Source: Aphelenchoides besseyi (taxonomy: Eukaryota; Nematoda; Chromadorea; Rhabditida; Aphelenchoididae). Taken from it: 64,000 nt of DNA. The translations under genes and the position numbers were made by a program. Location of the stretch: NCBI GenBank assembly GCA_024699855.1, contig JAMPIQ010000003.1:7440001-7504000 (forward strand), in the 5' to 3' direction. Shown one piece after another: positions 37,167-48,714 of the stretch. Within the stretch, counting starts at the first letter, position 1. Every line of letters begins with the position of its first letter. The notes under the pieces are model-generated. The model was not told where the DNA came from, made no database searches, and was given only the letters and a program-made list of their open reading frames with translations.

Positions 37167-40100
37167 CTGACCCAAAAGTCCCGAAATATGCAAAATTTCA
37201 GTAAAGTTTGTTTAACTATGGGCACCGAGACAAGAGCAAGAATCCAGTTGTCATTTGCGGCGAACATACGCAATTACATACAAACATCGTGGCCCTCAAA
37301 TTAAAATGTTTCATTCCATCTGCTGAGTGAGTTTAAAACAAAGAAGTGAGTGACGAAAGAATGCCGCTCACATCAAACTTGCTTTTGCTCGTTCGAATTG
37401 CTGTTCAAGTGATCAGTCGAAATGTCGAGACAAAAACAAACGAACTTTTTGTTCCACTTTTCTTTCAAATCACATCAAAAACGTGCCACTAGAACGGGCG
37501 TCTAACACGAGTATTCAAAAGCAAAGGTAAACTGATGCTCAACCGTGTTCAATTAGCGTTTCGTGACACATGATTTTGTTGTTTCCTACTCGTAGTTAAA
37601 GACCATTTCTTTTTATTCGCCTCATTGTCAATGTTGGAAGACTAAAAGTTTTCAGTTAAACGTAAAGTTAATTGACAGACACCGTTTATGTTCGTTCATC
37701 ACTTGGCCGGGTGTTGTGAAATCATTGGAGCACGAATTTCGGGGATCTGCATTCGAAATATTGGGGCCATTTACTCAACCGCAAAATTCGATCTTCAATT
37801 TTGAACAAAGTAATAGGTAGAAGGGTTTTGTGTTCAATACTAAAAACATTTCAGACACAAATTCCCGATTGTTGTAGCTTTTCGTGTTATCCACTTGTCA
37901 TGTCGAACATCGTCCTCCTATTTAGATTCTCTCAGAGAGTTGAACAATGAATTGAATTTCTGTTGCCACTTAAACATTTTTGTCTTGGAACGTAGAATTC
38001 AAATGTTTTTTACTCTCGTGTATCGTAGCTTCTTTTTGCGAAATGTCAAACTCTCGATGTTACTTTTGAACTCTGTTTTAATGCATTTCATAGCGGGATT
38101 ACGACTGTCAAATCAATTGCTTTTGCATGCTATTGGCCAAATAGAAACGTTCCAAAAAACCAAACTTTTCATTTTAAAACCACCGCAGAACTCGTCGTTA
38201 TCGTAGAGGTTAGACTTGGATATCTTTAACAATTCAATTCTATTTAAGCTTGTCTACGAAATGCTCAACCGTGTAAGCTTTAGGTTACTAGATCTGTAAT
38301 TGATATGATTGAATCCAGAAGTTCTTTGTTGCAGTGAACTAGTTTCTACGGTAAAACAGCATCGTTAATTGAAACTCTTCTATTCATAATGACAATAACC
38401 TTCTGTTCAAACACCTGTGAATGACCGGAAGCCGGAATTCAGTTGTCCACCTGACGACATTCGCGCCGCCCTTTGGCCAAATGCGATCTCGACCTTTCCG
38501 TTTATGGCCATTGCGCGTATCTCCCGCTGTCTTCTGCTGTTCATTCAAAGTGGTGGACGACAATTAAGATTCAAACCGAAAAGTTCTTTTATTGTCTGTC
38601 CAACTTTGCAGTCTACAAACAGTTCGCGTATTTCGATTTCCGTGTCAACGCTTTTCAAGTGATTTGATTTAAATGATTTGGATTTATAAGTCGGATGGCA
38701 TTTAAGATCAATCAGCTCCTGAAACGTGATCAAACATCTCATTCTCGGATAACATCGCTAATCACGTTTATTGGGGTCTTTATCTCGATCTCGCTACTGA
38801 TTGGGTACTTGGGTTTCTTCGTTTCATCAACAAACTTTTTGACTTGAAATTAAATGCCTTTAGCGTAAAGCTTTTCGTTGAGCCAAATTAATTACAGTTC
38901 AAAAGAAGACTTCCATTCTTCTCAACCGTGTTGTTCAATCTACGGAAATCGACGGACGCTGTTGGTGTCCACAGGACTTTGCAGTCTTTTTTTCGCCAAA
39001 TTGCTCGACGTTCACTGGTCCCGTCTAATCGTTTTTATAATCTCCGATGAATTTCAGTATAAGCGAATATTTTGCGTAAAAGAATTCGCTTCGTATCCTC
39101 GGGGCATCTTCGTTGTGGCCCAAATGGAAAGAAACAAAATGAAAAGTTTGAGGCAGCGAGCAAAGAACGTCGAGGCATGGAACCTAAAGAATCGAATCAT
39201 AAACTTCTCTCAACTAGAAGTGTTGAGTTCAAACGACTACAATCGTTGCATTCGTCTAACACGTTAATGTGTTTTTGAGCGTCGTGTTTACTGGACCATG
39301 ACATACAAATTTGAACTTCAAACCGTCTTTTTGATTTAAGACACTCTTGGGGATCCCCCGCAATTTCCGTTTCAAGCGAACTTCAAACTTACGTGCATAA
39401 TTGTCCTTTCATCTCTGTAGACCAACAGTTGCAAGCGAACAAAAACAAACTTTCGATCGTTCAATCTCCGTTTTTCATTAAACACAATGGCCAAAGAACA
39501 AGGAGTAAAAGGAAGAGATTGTAGCGACTTGCATCAAAGAAACATTTCAACCTTCTGGTTACTCGGCGTTTTTGATTTCTACACCAAGACGTCATCAATT
39601 TGAAGCTCGTAAATCACAAAGTTTCGGTTGTCCATCTTCAGGACCACGTTGTGACTAGCGACTCATCCAGCACATTCGTCTTTTTCGAATACGAAGATTA
39701 GCGAACGTCTGGAACGAGAATAACTCCAAAATGATTGTTCTCGTCGTTTTCATCCAGAAAACGATTTTTTGGGAAAAATTCTGCGAATTAAACGCCTCAT
39801 TTTTGTAAACTAACCATCAGTCAATTACGGACGTTGGCGGATGAACGCGTCCGATTTTGTGAAGCGGAAATTAACTACCGTCGATGGACAGAAAGTTGTC
39901 GTTCAGTTAGTTTTTGCAAACTTCAATAAAACCGTTGTGCACGTTCTTTTATCGTAATTGTGAACTCCAGCGTATTATATTGCTCTTGAATGAACTATCA
40001 GTCCGAGGGTTTGCACTCAAATTCGCCAATGTCGTTGAGACTTCTCAACGAAAAGCCTATGCTGTGGTATTGTGTTGGTCGCGGTCGAGCCGTAAAGTCA

Positions 40101-40797
40101 AATGGCTCTCCGGGGAGAAGTCCAATTGTGTGTTTTACATCAATAAAATCATCAACACAGCGCAAAAAAACCTGCTAACAAATTGGAACCTTTTTGATTA
40201 TACGAAAAGTTTCGACGGAACTTGTGGAGGCCAGAAAGTAAACGTCAAGCATTTTTCGTATCCTATTTTTTGTTTTTTTTTAAATTCAAATAAAAGACAA
40301 TTGATTTACACTCAAGAACAGCAATTGTCAAATCACGGCCAAGTAGCGAAACCAATTGATCAATCTGTTTTTGTTTTCGATTATTTTTTGCAGCCCTTAC
40401 GTAAGGATTAAGAGTAGTTGCACTCATTAAACGGTCGTTTTCGGCACCGTTCACAACTTTGAGAACAGTAGTAACAAGTTGTTCTTGTAGTCATTGGACT
40501 TATAGCTACCAATTTTATGTCCCGACTAAGTGTCTTTACTCACGTACTGAAGTTGCAATTTGAAATCGTGTACCTACAAACGCGTAGTTTACCGCGTTTC
40601 GTTTATTGTTGTCTAATACATCTTGTAAGGTTTTGGTTTTTGTGGTGCAAATAAACGAAGATCCTTTAAGAGCTTTTTAGAACTGACGACGTATACTTCG
40701 CGAAAATGAAAAATCTATGAGCCATAACGGTCAAAGCACAAATTCCCTTGTTGTCGTTTGATTGGACTAAGAAACACGAGCACCGAGAGAAACAGCG
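37167..40797. other. 3.6-kb stretch with no recognised gene
   Basis: It must contain the missing 5' exon of the minus-strand gene to its left and the promoter of the first receptor gene to its right. Open frames at 37895-38206, 38878-39267 and 39914-40411 show no domain and no supported splice pattern. Confidence 0.5.
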
Positions 40798-43700
40798 ATG
40801 CGTCCGCAAACCGCTTGTGATGGTCAAACGATCCGTCGATTCAGATTTGGAGCTATTATATTAATATGGATTTTGCTCAATGAGTGTAAGTTGAATTTTG
40901 ATTCTGTGAAGGTTCGGGTTATTCATTTGATTTGAAAAGTGGGTGTAAGCAAAAAGCAGATGGTAGGCAACATCTTTTTGGCATATGGTTTTCCTCGTCG
41001 AATGTGAGCATTTAAATGTCGGGTAGAGGTCTGACTCACCTTTCGAAAATCGAATTGTCCACGAAACTTAACAGACATCCTACTCGCAACAACTTTGACA
41101 TACAACAATACAAATAGTTCCAATTCCTTGTTGGAAATGCGAATATTGGAACCCTTAACCACTTTTGGGGATTCGTTTACTTCTTCAAGTAACAGCGTTA
41201 TTCTTTTACGTCACCATCGTTTGATGGACGTGTTTGTCTGATTTCTGCTGAAGAAAGTAGGCAGTATAGTTGCAAGAAAGCTTTCTTTCCGCTAATTGCT
41301 ATTCTCATAATTAAGTCTTTGTATACGACGCTCAAAAGTGCTACGAGTGCCCTTCGCTCCTGAAATAATAGAATTGGATTTTTCGTTTGGAAGCTCCGCC
41401 TTTCGTTTTGTGAACACAATTTGTTCGTGTTTGGTCAGCCGCTTCCGCTACATTGCGTGTTGTTGGCCGTTGCATTTGCTGAATGTTCTTATTCTTCCTA
41501 ACCGTTCTACCTAATCGTGGTGTTGGTTATGCAAAAGTTGAAGAAATATCTGTACGCTTCTAATCCTAAGTCAACCCTCGTAAGAGGAGTTCGAACACTC
41601 CCAGTGGCTATTTGTGAATGTTAATTGATTGATAAGATCAAACGATCAACGGTAATGGAACAAGGGAACGTAAACGAACTTTTGAATCTACATCATGAAT
41701 CTAATGGATTTTTCGATCATTTCATTTGTTGGTTTGTTTTTCTTAATCAGTTTAATCGAAACTTAACGATGAAAAGACGTAATTTGTATCTGCTTTTTGC
41801 CAAACTTTGTTTTCCAATCATATCTTGTAGACTCGCCTGCTCGTTTAGTTTGTGCACAAGTTGCCACCGCGTCCGATCAACTCAAACTCATTCAAGATCT
41901 TCTGGAATCGTACGATCCGAAAGCCAAGCCAACTTGGGATAACAATCGGCCAGTGAATGTGACCTTTTCCATGGATTTGTATCAACTTCTGGAGTTGGTG
42001 AGTTGATTTCATTTTTGCGGCTACTTTGAACGAAGTTCAATCCACTCAACATGTCAACCGATTTTGATCAAAAAGAATGTCATATTACGTGAAAAAACAT
42101 GTGTTCTAAGTCAATAGGCTTTTAACTCAAAATCCATGATCTATGACTCGAAATGTTTGGAACATGTTAGCGGATTTGACGTTCACGTTCAAAACCGCAT
42201 TCACTTTCGGATTGTCAGACACTAATGATTGACGTTTGATTTCCAGGACGAACCTCAGCAATACATTTTGGTTTAGCATTGCGTTGTGATAACAAACGAT
42301 ATGATCTTTTTAGTTAAATGCATGGATTATTGAAAGATGGAACGATGAGTTTTTGTATTGGCGACCTGAAGATTATGGTGGTATTCACGAGCTGCGTTTA
42401 CCGCACAGTTGTATTTGGCTTCCCGATACAACTCTTTATAACTCACTTGTTATGAAGGTAAATTCTCTAGATGCTTATGTCACAGGTATCTTACAGGACG
42501 AAGATACACGACGACTTCTTAATGCAAAACTCACAACCAACGTCACGCGGAAAGCTGCACTGATTGAACTTTTGTATCCATCCATTTTGAAGTTTTCGTG
42601 TTTGCTTAATTTGCGATGTGAGTTTGTTGTACGACAACAAAACGAATTGCGCAATTTCAGATTTCCCATTTGACCAACAAGTTTGTACGATGACATTCTC
42701 GAGTTGGACTTACGATCAAACTGGAATCGATTATATTCCATATTCCGATACGATTGGAACGTCAAATTTTCTTGCAAATGAGGGCTGGTGGCTCTTTCGT
42801 ACAACAAGTAAGAACACGAACGAAACGAGATTACAAATTGGTTTTAGTCAAGAGAGAAGAAGTCAAATACACTTGTTGTCCGCACAAATACACACTTCTG
42901 AAATTGACACTTTTCCTCAGGTAGTTTTCTATTGAATAGTTAGATCAATTGTATCGTTTTAGACGGGTATGTTTTTCATTCAAATATGCAAATTAACTGA
43001 AGAACTCGACAGAAACCTCTGTTCTATCTGATCAACTTGATTATCCCAACAGCAATCATAACGTTGATTGCCATTGTTGGCTTCTTTTCCACTTCATCAG
43101 CTTCTGGAATGCGTGAGGAAAAAGTTAGTCTCGGAATAACGACGGTAAACAAATTGTTCTTAAAAACCAAACTAACTTCTTTGTACGCGTAGTTGTTATC
43201 AATGTCCATTTTGATGTTGATGGTGAGCGATCAGATGCCGACAACCGTAAGCAGTAAACAAACTACTGACCAATCAATTATGGAAGTTTTCAGTCGACAT
43301 TTATTCCACTTATCGGCTGGTTTATATTGGGAATGATTATGGTAAAACAACTGTGACGAAATCGTACTACATTCATTCGTTCAGGTCATCTCTACGGGAA
43401 CTCTTGCGAGTTCGGTTGTTATTGCCGTGCAGAAACGCGGTCGTTTAGGCGAACGGTTGAGTTTGCATGCCGTTCGTGTTGTTCGAATATTCTCTTTCAT
43501 TTCCATTACCGACACTCCACTGCATTTACGTGAAGGAACGAGAGTAAGTTGAGAGATATCGCGAGATTGGATATGAGAACACGTTCAATGAACAATTCAA
43601 ACGATCAGACGTTTCAGGAATATGCCGAAGCTCCGCCACCGATTGAAGCCTATAAGAAATCGGTTAAAATCTACAAAAAGATCGAGCAATTGCCACGACA

Positions 43701-44493
43701 CTCGGAAACGGAAACCGGTCACAACAAGAAGCGATCTTGGTACAATGTTTTCCACAAGAATCAGCAGACGAACGCAAACGGAATCCCCAATGACAAGAGT
43801 ACTGATCCATTGATGAATGCATCTTTTCGTGAGTGTATTTTAACTTTAGATGATTGACAAGATTGAGTGATCATAACAAGAATCTAACGAACAAATAAAC
43901 TGAAATTGCTGCTCGCGCTGATTTGCCTTTTGTGTTTCGAAGCTGCAGCTGATTTCCGGATTGCTCGTTTTGTGATTTGAAGCTTATAGAAAGCGAAGAA
44001 GCATTGGGACAACGGATGATTGGGATATCAAATCCAGTGGAGCACATTCAACCAACAATGCAGTTGGTGTTGGACGATGCGTTGAGTCAAAACGAATCGG
44101 AGTTTGGCGATTCGAAGCCGGCAACTGCACGATCAAGAGTCAGCAAAATGCAAATGGCCGAGCATGTCGGAACATTTACCGGTTTGTCGTTGATGTCGCT
44201 TTCAATCAAATGCTTCTATGCAATAACTGTGTGCTTTGTGGTTCTTGTGCAACTTCACCATCACTCACAAATATCTAATCTTATAAACAGTTTTTGGTTA
44301 TTGCACACCAGTTGACACTCATAGCGGCAATAATCCCGACATTTCAGAGAACGTCAGATTGAGCCGGCAATTGGCACAAAAGGAATACGAGTGGGTGGCT
44401 ACAGTGCTGGAACGGTGTTTCTTCATTATTTTCGTTATTTTGTTCATAATTCTGACGGCAGGCATCAATCTCATTGGTTTCTTTCATTGGTGA
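40798..44493 (+). CDS. Nicotinic-type Cys-loop ligand-gated cation channel subunit, gene 1
   Basis: Pentameric neurotransmitter receptor subunit of the plasma membrane. Exon 1 (40798-40885) encodes a signal-peptide-like hydrophobic run (FGAIILIWILL), then a long 945-nt intron. The ligand-binding domain has NAWIIERWNDEFLYW, HSCIWLPDTTLYNS and a Cys-loop C-x13-C from CLLNLRYFPFDQQVC. VKYTCCPHKY has the vicinal cysteines that mark alpha subunits. M1 is FYLINLIIPTAIITL; M2 starts at EEKVSLGITTLLSMSI with the Glu-Lys ring of cation channels; M3 is STFIPLIGWFILGMIMV; M4 is FFIIFVILFIILTAGINLI before the stop. The M1 exon can be joined in frame only through a 4-nt exon at 42963-42966. Subfamily and ligand are not assigned. 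Confidence 0.94.
42963..42966 (+). other. Inferred 4-nt microexon (ACGG) of receptor gene 1
   Basis: The upstream exon ends at 42920 with a codon split after two bases, and the next good exon begins at 43013. Direct joining shifts the frame and soon hits a stop. The only bounded piece between them is ACGG, with TTTTAG before it and GTATGT after it; including it restores the frame and gives the Arg-Arg-Lys-Pro before M1, matching Arg-Arg-Arg-Pro in the neighbouring paralogue. Confidence 0.75.
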
Positions 44494-45030
44494 GTCGAGT
44501 CGTTAAATAGTCTACAATATGTGGGTTCAGGTCTGACATGCAATCGATTATCGAATCTCACGAGAAAAGTGCCGAGAACAACGGTTAGAACAAAAGGATT
44601 GATCGTTGCGGATCGAGCAGTTCACATTTCGTACTCGTTTTTGCATTCCAAGTTTGAACATCAGTTTGTATGTTCAGAACAAAACTCGTGTTATTGTTGT
44701 GATCTCACTTCTGTTTCCTGGTTAATTGAGTTGATTATTTAAACGGCCCATACAAACACAGTTTCGTTAATCTCGTGTTCTCAAGCCATTTCGTTGCTTT
44801 AAAGTCTTGCATTTTCATTGATATTGTAATGTTTACGGTTTCTACGTATTTATTTTCCCATTCATGTTCTTTCGAATAAAAACAAGTTTCAAGGCTTTTC
44901 GTTGGTCTCAAGCTATCGGTTGTTAACCCGAATTACGTATATGACTTTTCAAGTGATGTGTTCGTTAAACTCGAGTTTCAGATTTCTGTTTCGTCGTTGC
45001 ACATTCAACGGAAATAATGCGTTTACTGAG
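44494..45030. other. Intergenic between the tandem receptor genes
   Basis: 537 bp holding the 3' flank of gene 1 (AATAAA near 44875) and the promoter of gene 2. No separate gene seen. Confidence 0.5.
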
Positions 45031-47782
45031 ATGAACGACACAATGCAGAGATCCTATCGTTGCAGTTATTTTCGTTTACTTGTAATCTCTTTTTTCTTCT
45101 TCTTCATTTCACTTACCGACGCATCGAGGAATGGAAAACACAAGTACGCTTCTTCGGTCTTTGCCCGAAGTCCAAAACAGTACTGGTCAACGAAAACTCC
45201 AAAGCAATACAAGAAAAACAACACATGTGAGTTATGAATTCAACTCTCAATAATACTAGTGAGCTTATAGTTCAAAACATTCTCGACTCACAGCCTAGAG
45301 ATCCGGTTAGACACGACAACGTGCCGTTGATTCGTTTGACTCGTGATATTTTGGCTCCTGATCGGTAAGTGGCAAACAAGTTCTTTCAATTGACCAGCAT
45401 TTAGTTATGACACCAGAGTACGTCCGACTTTAAATCATTCGAAGCCAACTGAAATACACATTAGTATGAGTTTATATCAGCTAATCGATGTGGTAAGTTA
45501 TCTTTGCTACGAATTGCTAGTTATCCTTTTAAATTTGAGATTGAGCCCGATCAAGTCATTCAACGTTCGTTCACTGAAAATAAGGATTATAACTAACATG
45601 CATTTTTCAGTTAACATGTGGATGATTCAAGGTACAGTTGTTGTTTTGAACCCTACTAGAAAATGCTATTTTGTTTGAAATAAGTGCTTAAAAGTCGATT
45701 TAATCAAAGTTAGACACAAAACAGCAACAATTATCTTACAGAATGGGTTGATGAGAATTTGGATTGGAACCCGAATCAATACGGTAAACAAACTAGTGAA
45801 TTGTAAGACACTGATTAGTTGTTTTAGGGCTCATCAATTCGACTATTTTGCCGCATTCAACGATTTGGTTGGCCGACACCTACGTACGTATGAATTGCTA
45901 GTGAGTAATAGCAATCAAAATTTCAGTTGTACAATTCTGTTGTGATGGCACCGGACGAAACCGAACGTTACATGAACATCAAAGCAACGTCTTTGTATTG
46001 GGAAGGTCGAAAAGGATCGAAAATTTCGTTTCTTTATCCTGGTAACCTGAACTCTTTTTTCTATTAACACAAACCGTTTTAGCAATATACACACTAACGG
46101 TTAGTTACACAAAACATATTTTAATTTGGAAGAGTTGTTGCGGAAATTAGCAACTATAACGACAATTTCAACTTTGCGTTTAGTGTCGTTTGAACATCCG
46201 ATTCTTTCCGTACGACCAACAGAACTGTACCTTAACTATCGGATCGTGGACGAATAGTAAATCGGCGGTCGACTACACGGCTGATCCCTCAGTGAACATG
46301 GCATCGTTCATACGAAATGAAGAATGGGAGGTAGGAATGAAAAACAAGAAACAAAAAAGAAGCAAAGTTTATTAAAATCAACAATTTAGGTTCTCTCATT
46401 CGATGTTTATCGTCACGAGGTTTGCTATTGCTGAGTTGTTGTTGTTAGAATTGACTTTTCAGTACAAATACGCGTGTTGTGCTGAGCCATGGGTTATATT
46501 AGAAGCATCGTTGATTATTCGTCGTCGTCCTTTGTATTATCTAGTTAACTTGGTTGCACCAACAAGCATCATAACACTTGTCGCTATCACAGGGTTGGAA
46601 TTATTCGAAATTCTCCGACTTACTTTTAACTTCAGATTCTTCACTCCCGCATCAACAGCTGACGATCGAACAGAAAAGGTCGATGATCAATAGCATTATT
46701 TAAGTGATCAATGTTTTTAGATCAATTTGGGAATCACAACTCTGCTTTCGTTGTCCATTTTGATGCTCATGCTTTCGGATCAGCTTCCAACAACTTCCGA
46801 TTTCATTCCACTCATTGCGTGGTTCTATCTTTCAATTATTATCATTATATCAATTGGCACTTTTCTTACGAGTGTTATACTTTCAATTCAAGGACGACGA
46901 CAGTAAGTTGAAGAAAAGAATCTTTTTAACATGTAAATTCGTAGGTACGGTCAACTTCCACCGTTGTATATTCGCTATTGGCTTTTTGTTCATTGTACAC
47001 ACTGGTTTTTTGTTTCGATTCCTCCTCCACTTTCGATGCTCTGGGAAGAAATGAATGTAAGTTGTTCGATCCAAAAACAAATACACGATCAAATTTGTAG
47101 GATCATCCACTACACACATATGAAAAATACAAATCACGTTTACGTTATGCAACAAAATCAAGACCAAGGAAATCGAAATCACCGTCGATTCAATCATTCA
47201 AAGCAGTCGATCGACCGAACATTAATGCGGGACCACGACTTGCCGTTCCAGAATCTCCATCTTCGCCGCCTCTAATGACTCTTGACGATCGACCAAAAAC
47301 TTTGGGAACGATAGGCGGTGGTCGAGCTACAGCAAATTGGCTTCGCGTCGGCAGTGCAGCAATGCGCAAAGCACCGGCAAGTTCATCGACGGATCAACGG
47401 GTTCCAGTTCCGATGATTGACGTGAGCACTCCCGATTCGCCAGCAAGTTCGATTACTTCGCGTCGCCCATCAAATTGGGACAACACAATAGCAAGCGTAG
47501 CACTTGTTAGTAATCGTGTGAATCGTAAGTATTTTGCTTTCTATTAAACGTTTATTTCGCTTTTTAGCTCAAGAAGCAGCACTACGTGGTGTTCCAGCGG
47601 CAATTTCACAGGATGTTATTCAAATGAAAGTCAAACGACAATGTTCATTAGAGTGGGAATTCGTGGCAACAATTTTAGATCGTATCTTCTTATTTGCATT
47701 CATTTTGATCGTCTTAATCGTAACATTCGGAATGCTGTTAACCGGACAAATGGCCCAATTCAATTATGATTCAAATGTTTGA
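45031..47782 (+). CDS. Nicotinic-type Cys-loop ligand-gated cation channel subunit, gene 2
   Basis: Tandem paralogue of the gene to its left. It starts MNDTMQRSYRC and has a signal peptide (FRLLVISFFFFFISLTDAS). The ligand-binding domain includes ISMSLYQLIDV, MWMIQEWVDENLDWNP, the Cys-loop CRLNIRFFPYDQQNC and YKYACCAEPW with vicinal cysteines. M1 is YYLVNLVAPTSIITLVAIT; an intron then joins in frame to FFTPASTADDRTEK, so the ring before M2 is Glu-Lys. M2/M3 read INLGITTLLSLSILMLML and FIPLIAWFYLSIIIIISIGT. The long M3-M4 loop is basic, Ser/Pro-rich, and M4 is DRIFLFAFILIVLIVTFGML before the stop at 47782. A co-assembly with gene 1 is plausible but only inferred from adjacency. Confidence 0.94.
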
Positions 47783-48714
47783 GACTAAGCAATTACTTTT
47801 ATTTCACAAAAATGAATGATTACTGGTATCTTGAAGCATGTGCTAATTCTTTTTAATGAGCTATAATGTTAACCGGTTACTTTGTTTACATTATGATCGT
47901 ATCCCAAAATTTCTATTTCCACAATCCTTTTTTCCGTCCATTTTGCGTTCTTTCATTTACGCTTCTTATTGACCGCAATAAACTTGGAATCTAATTGTGT
48001 GATCAAATATCATATTGCAAAGATATTAGAAGTCCAGAAGGCTTCAAAGTCAAAAATTGAATGGTGCTCAGCCGAAGCCAAAACGAGTCAGACATACCCG
48101 CCTTGACTGTTGGTTGTAACTCACCTTGAGTCATAATCTTTGTTTCAATCATCGCACCTTTGTTGCAGATAAGCTTTATGCCTAACTGTCAACCTAACAA
48201 CTCTCGTCGATCGCTTACCATTTTTCTCGACTGCAAGCTCATTGCTGGGTCGCGAAGCGTAACAGAGAAGCAGAGAAACGGAGTTGTTTGAAGTAAAAGA
48301 GTTTAAGTTTGTAGACAAATTGCCTTCCGTTTCTATTACTGTGTTCTTCTGATGTTTACCATCTTCGTTTGAGTTAGAAGTCTACATAATTTTTATTGAG
48401 AACACTTGGAGTCGAGTAGCGTTCTGTGTCTCTTCTCGATCGTGTGTTCTTTCGTTTGTTTGCAACACGAAAATACGTGGTGGGACATAAAGACCCAATG
48501 GTCAAGAGTTCCGGCTAAATTTCCAATTTGATGAACAGAAGTCGAATTGATGACGTGAGAACTCACACGGACATTCGCAAGACATCTCATTAGCAATTGG
48601 TATTCTACTTCATTGGACACGTGTAAATGTTTTGAAGTCCGGGTTGAGTGTCGTTGAGATCATGCTTAAAAATTAGTGTTGTTGTTCACAGATTTTAATT
48701 AATTTTGGTTAATA
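47783..48714. other. Intergenic, nothing recognised
   Basis: 932 bp between receptor gene 2 and RIC1 with only short, unsupported open frames. It contains the RIC1 promoter. Confidence 0.5.

Noticed and set aside
40923..41419. Minus-strand frames in the 945-nt first intron of receptor gene 1, as a second nested gene
   Set aside because: No motif, no start context and no phase-keeping joins, unlike the SSU72 case.
41525..41612. tRNA-like segment with an A-box-like TGGTTATGC and a B-box-like AGTTCGAACAC
   Set aside because: The T-arm base that should pair after the loop is wrong and the acceptor ends do not pair; at most a tRNA relic.
42921..43012. A single 92-nt intron instead of two introns around a 4-nt exon
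   Set aside because: Joining 42920 to 43013 directly shifts the frame and loses the M1 sequence.
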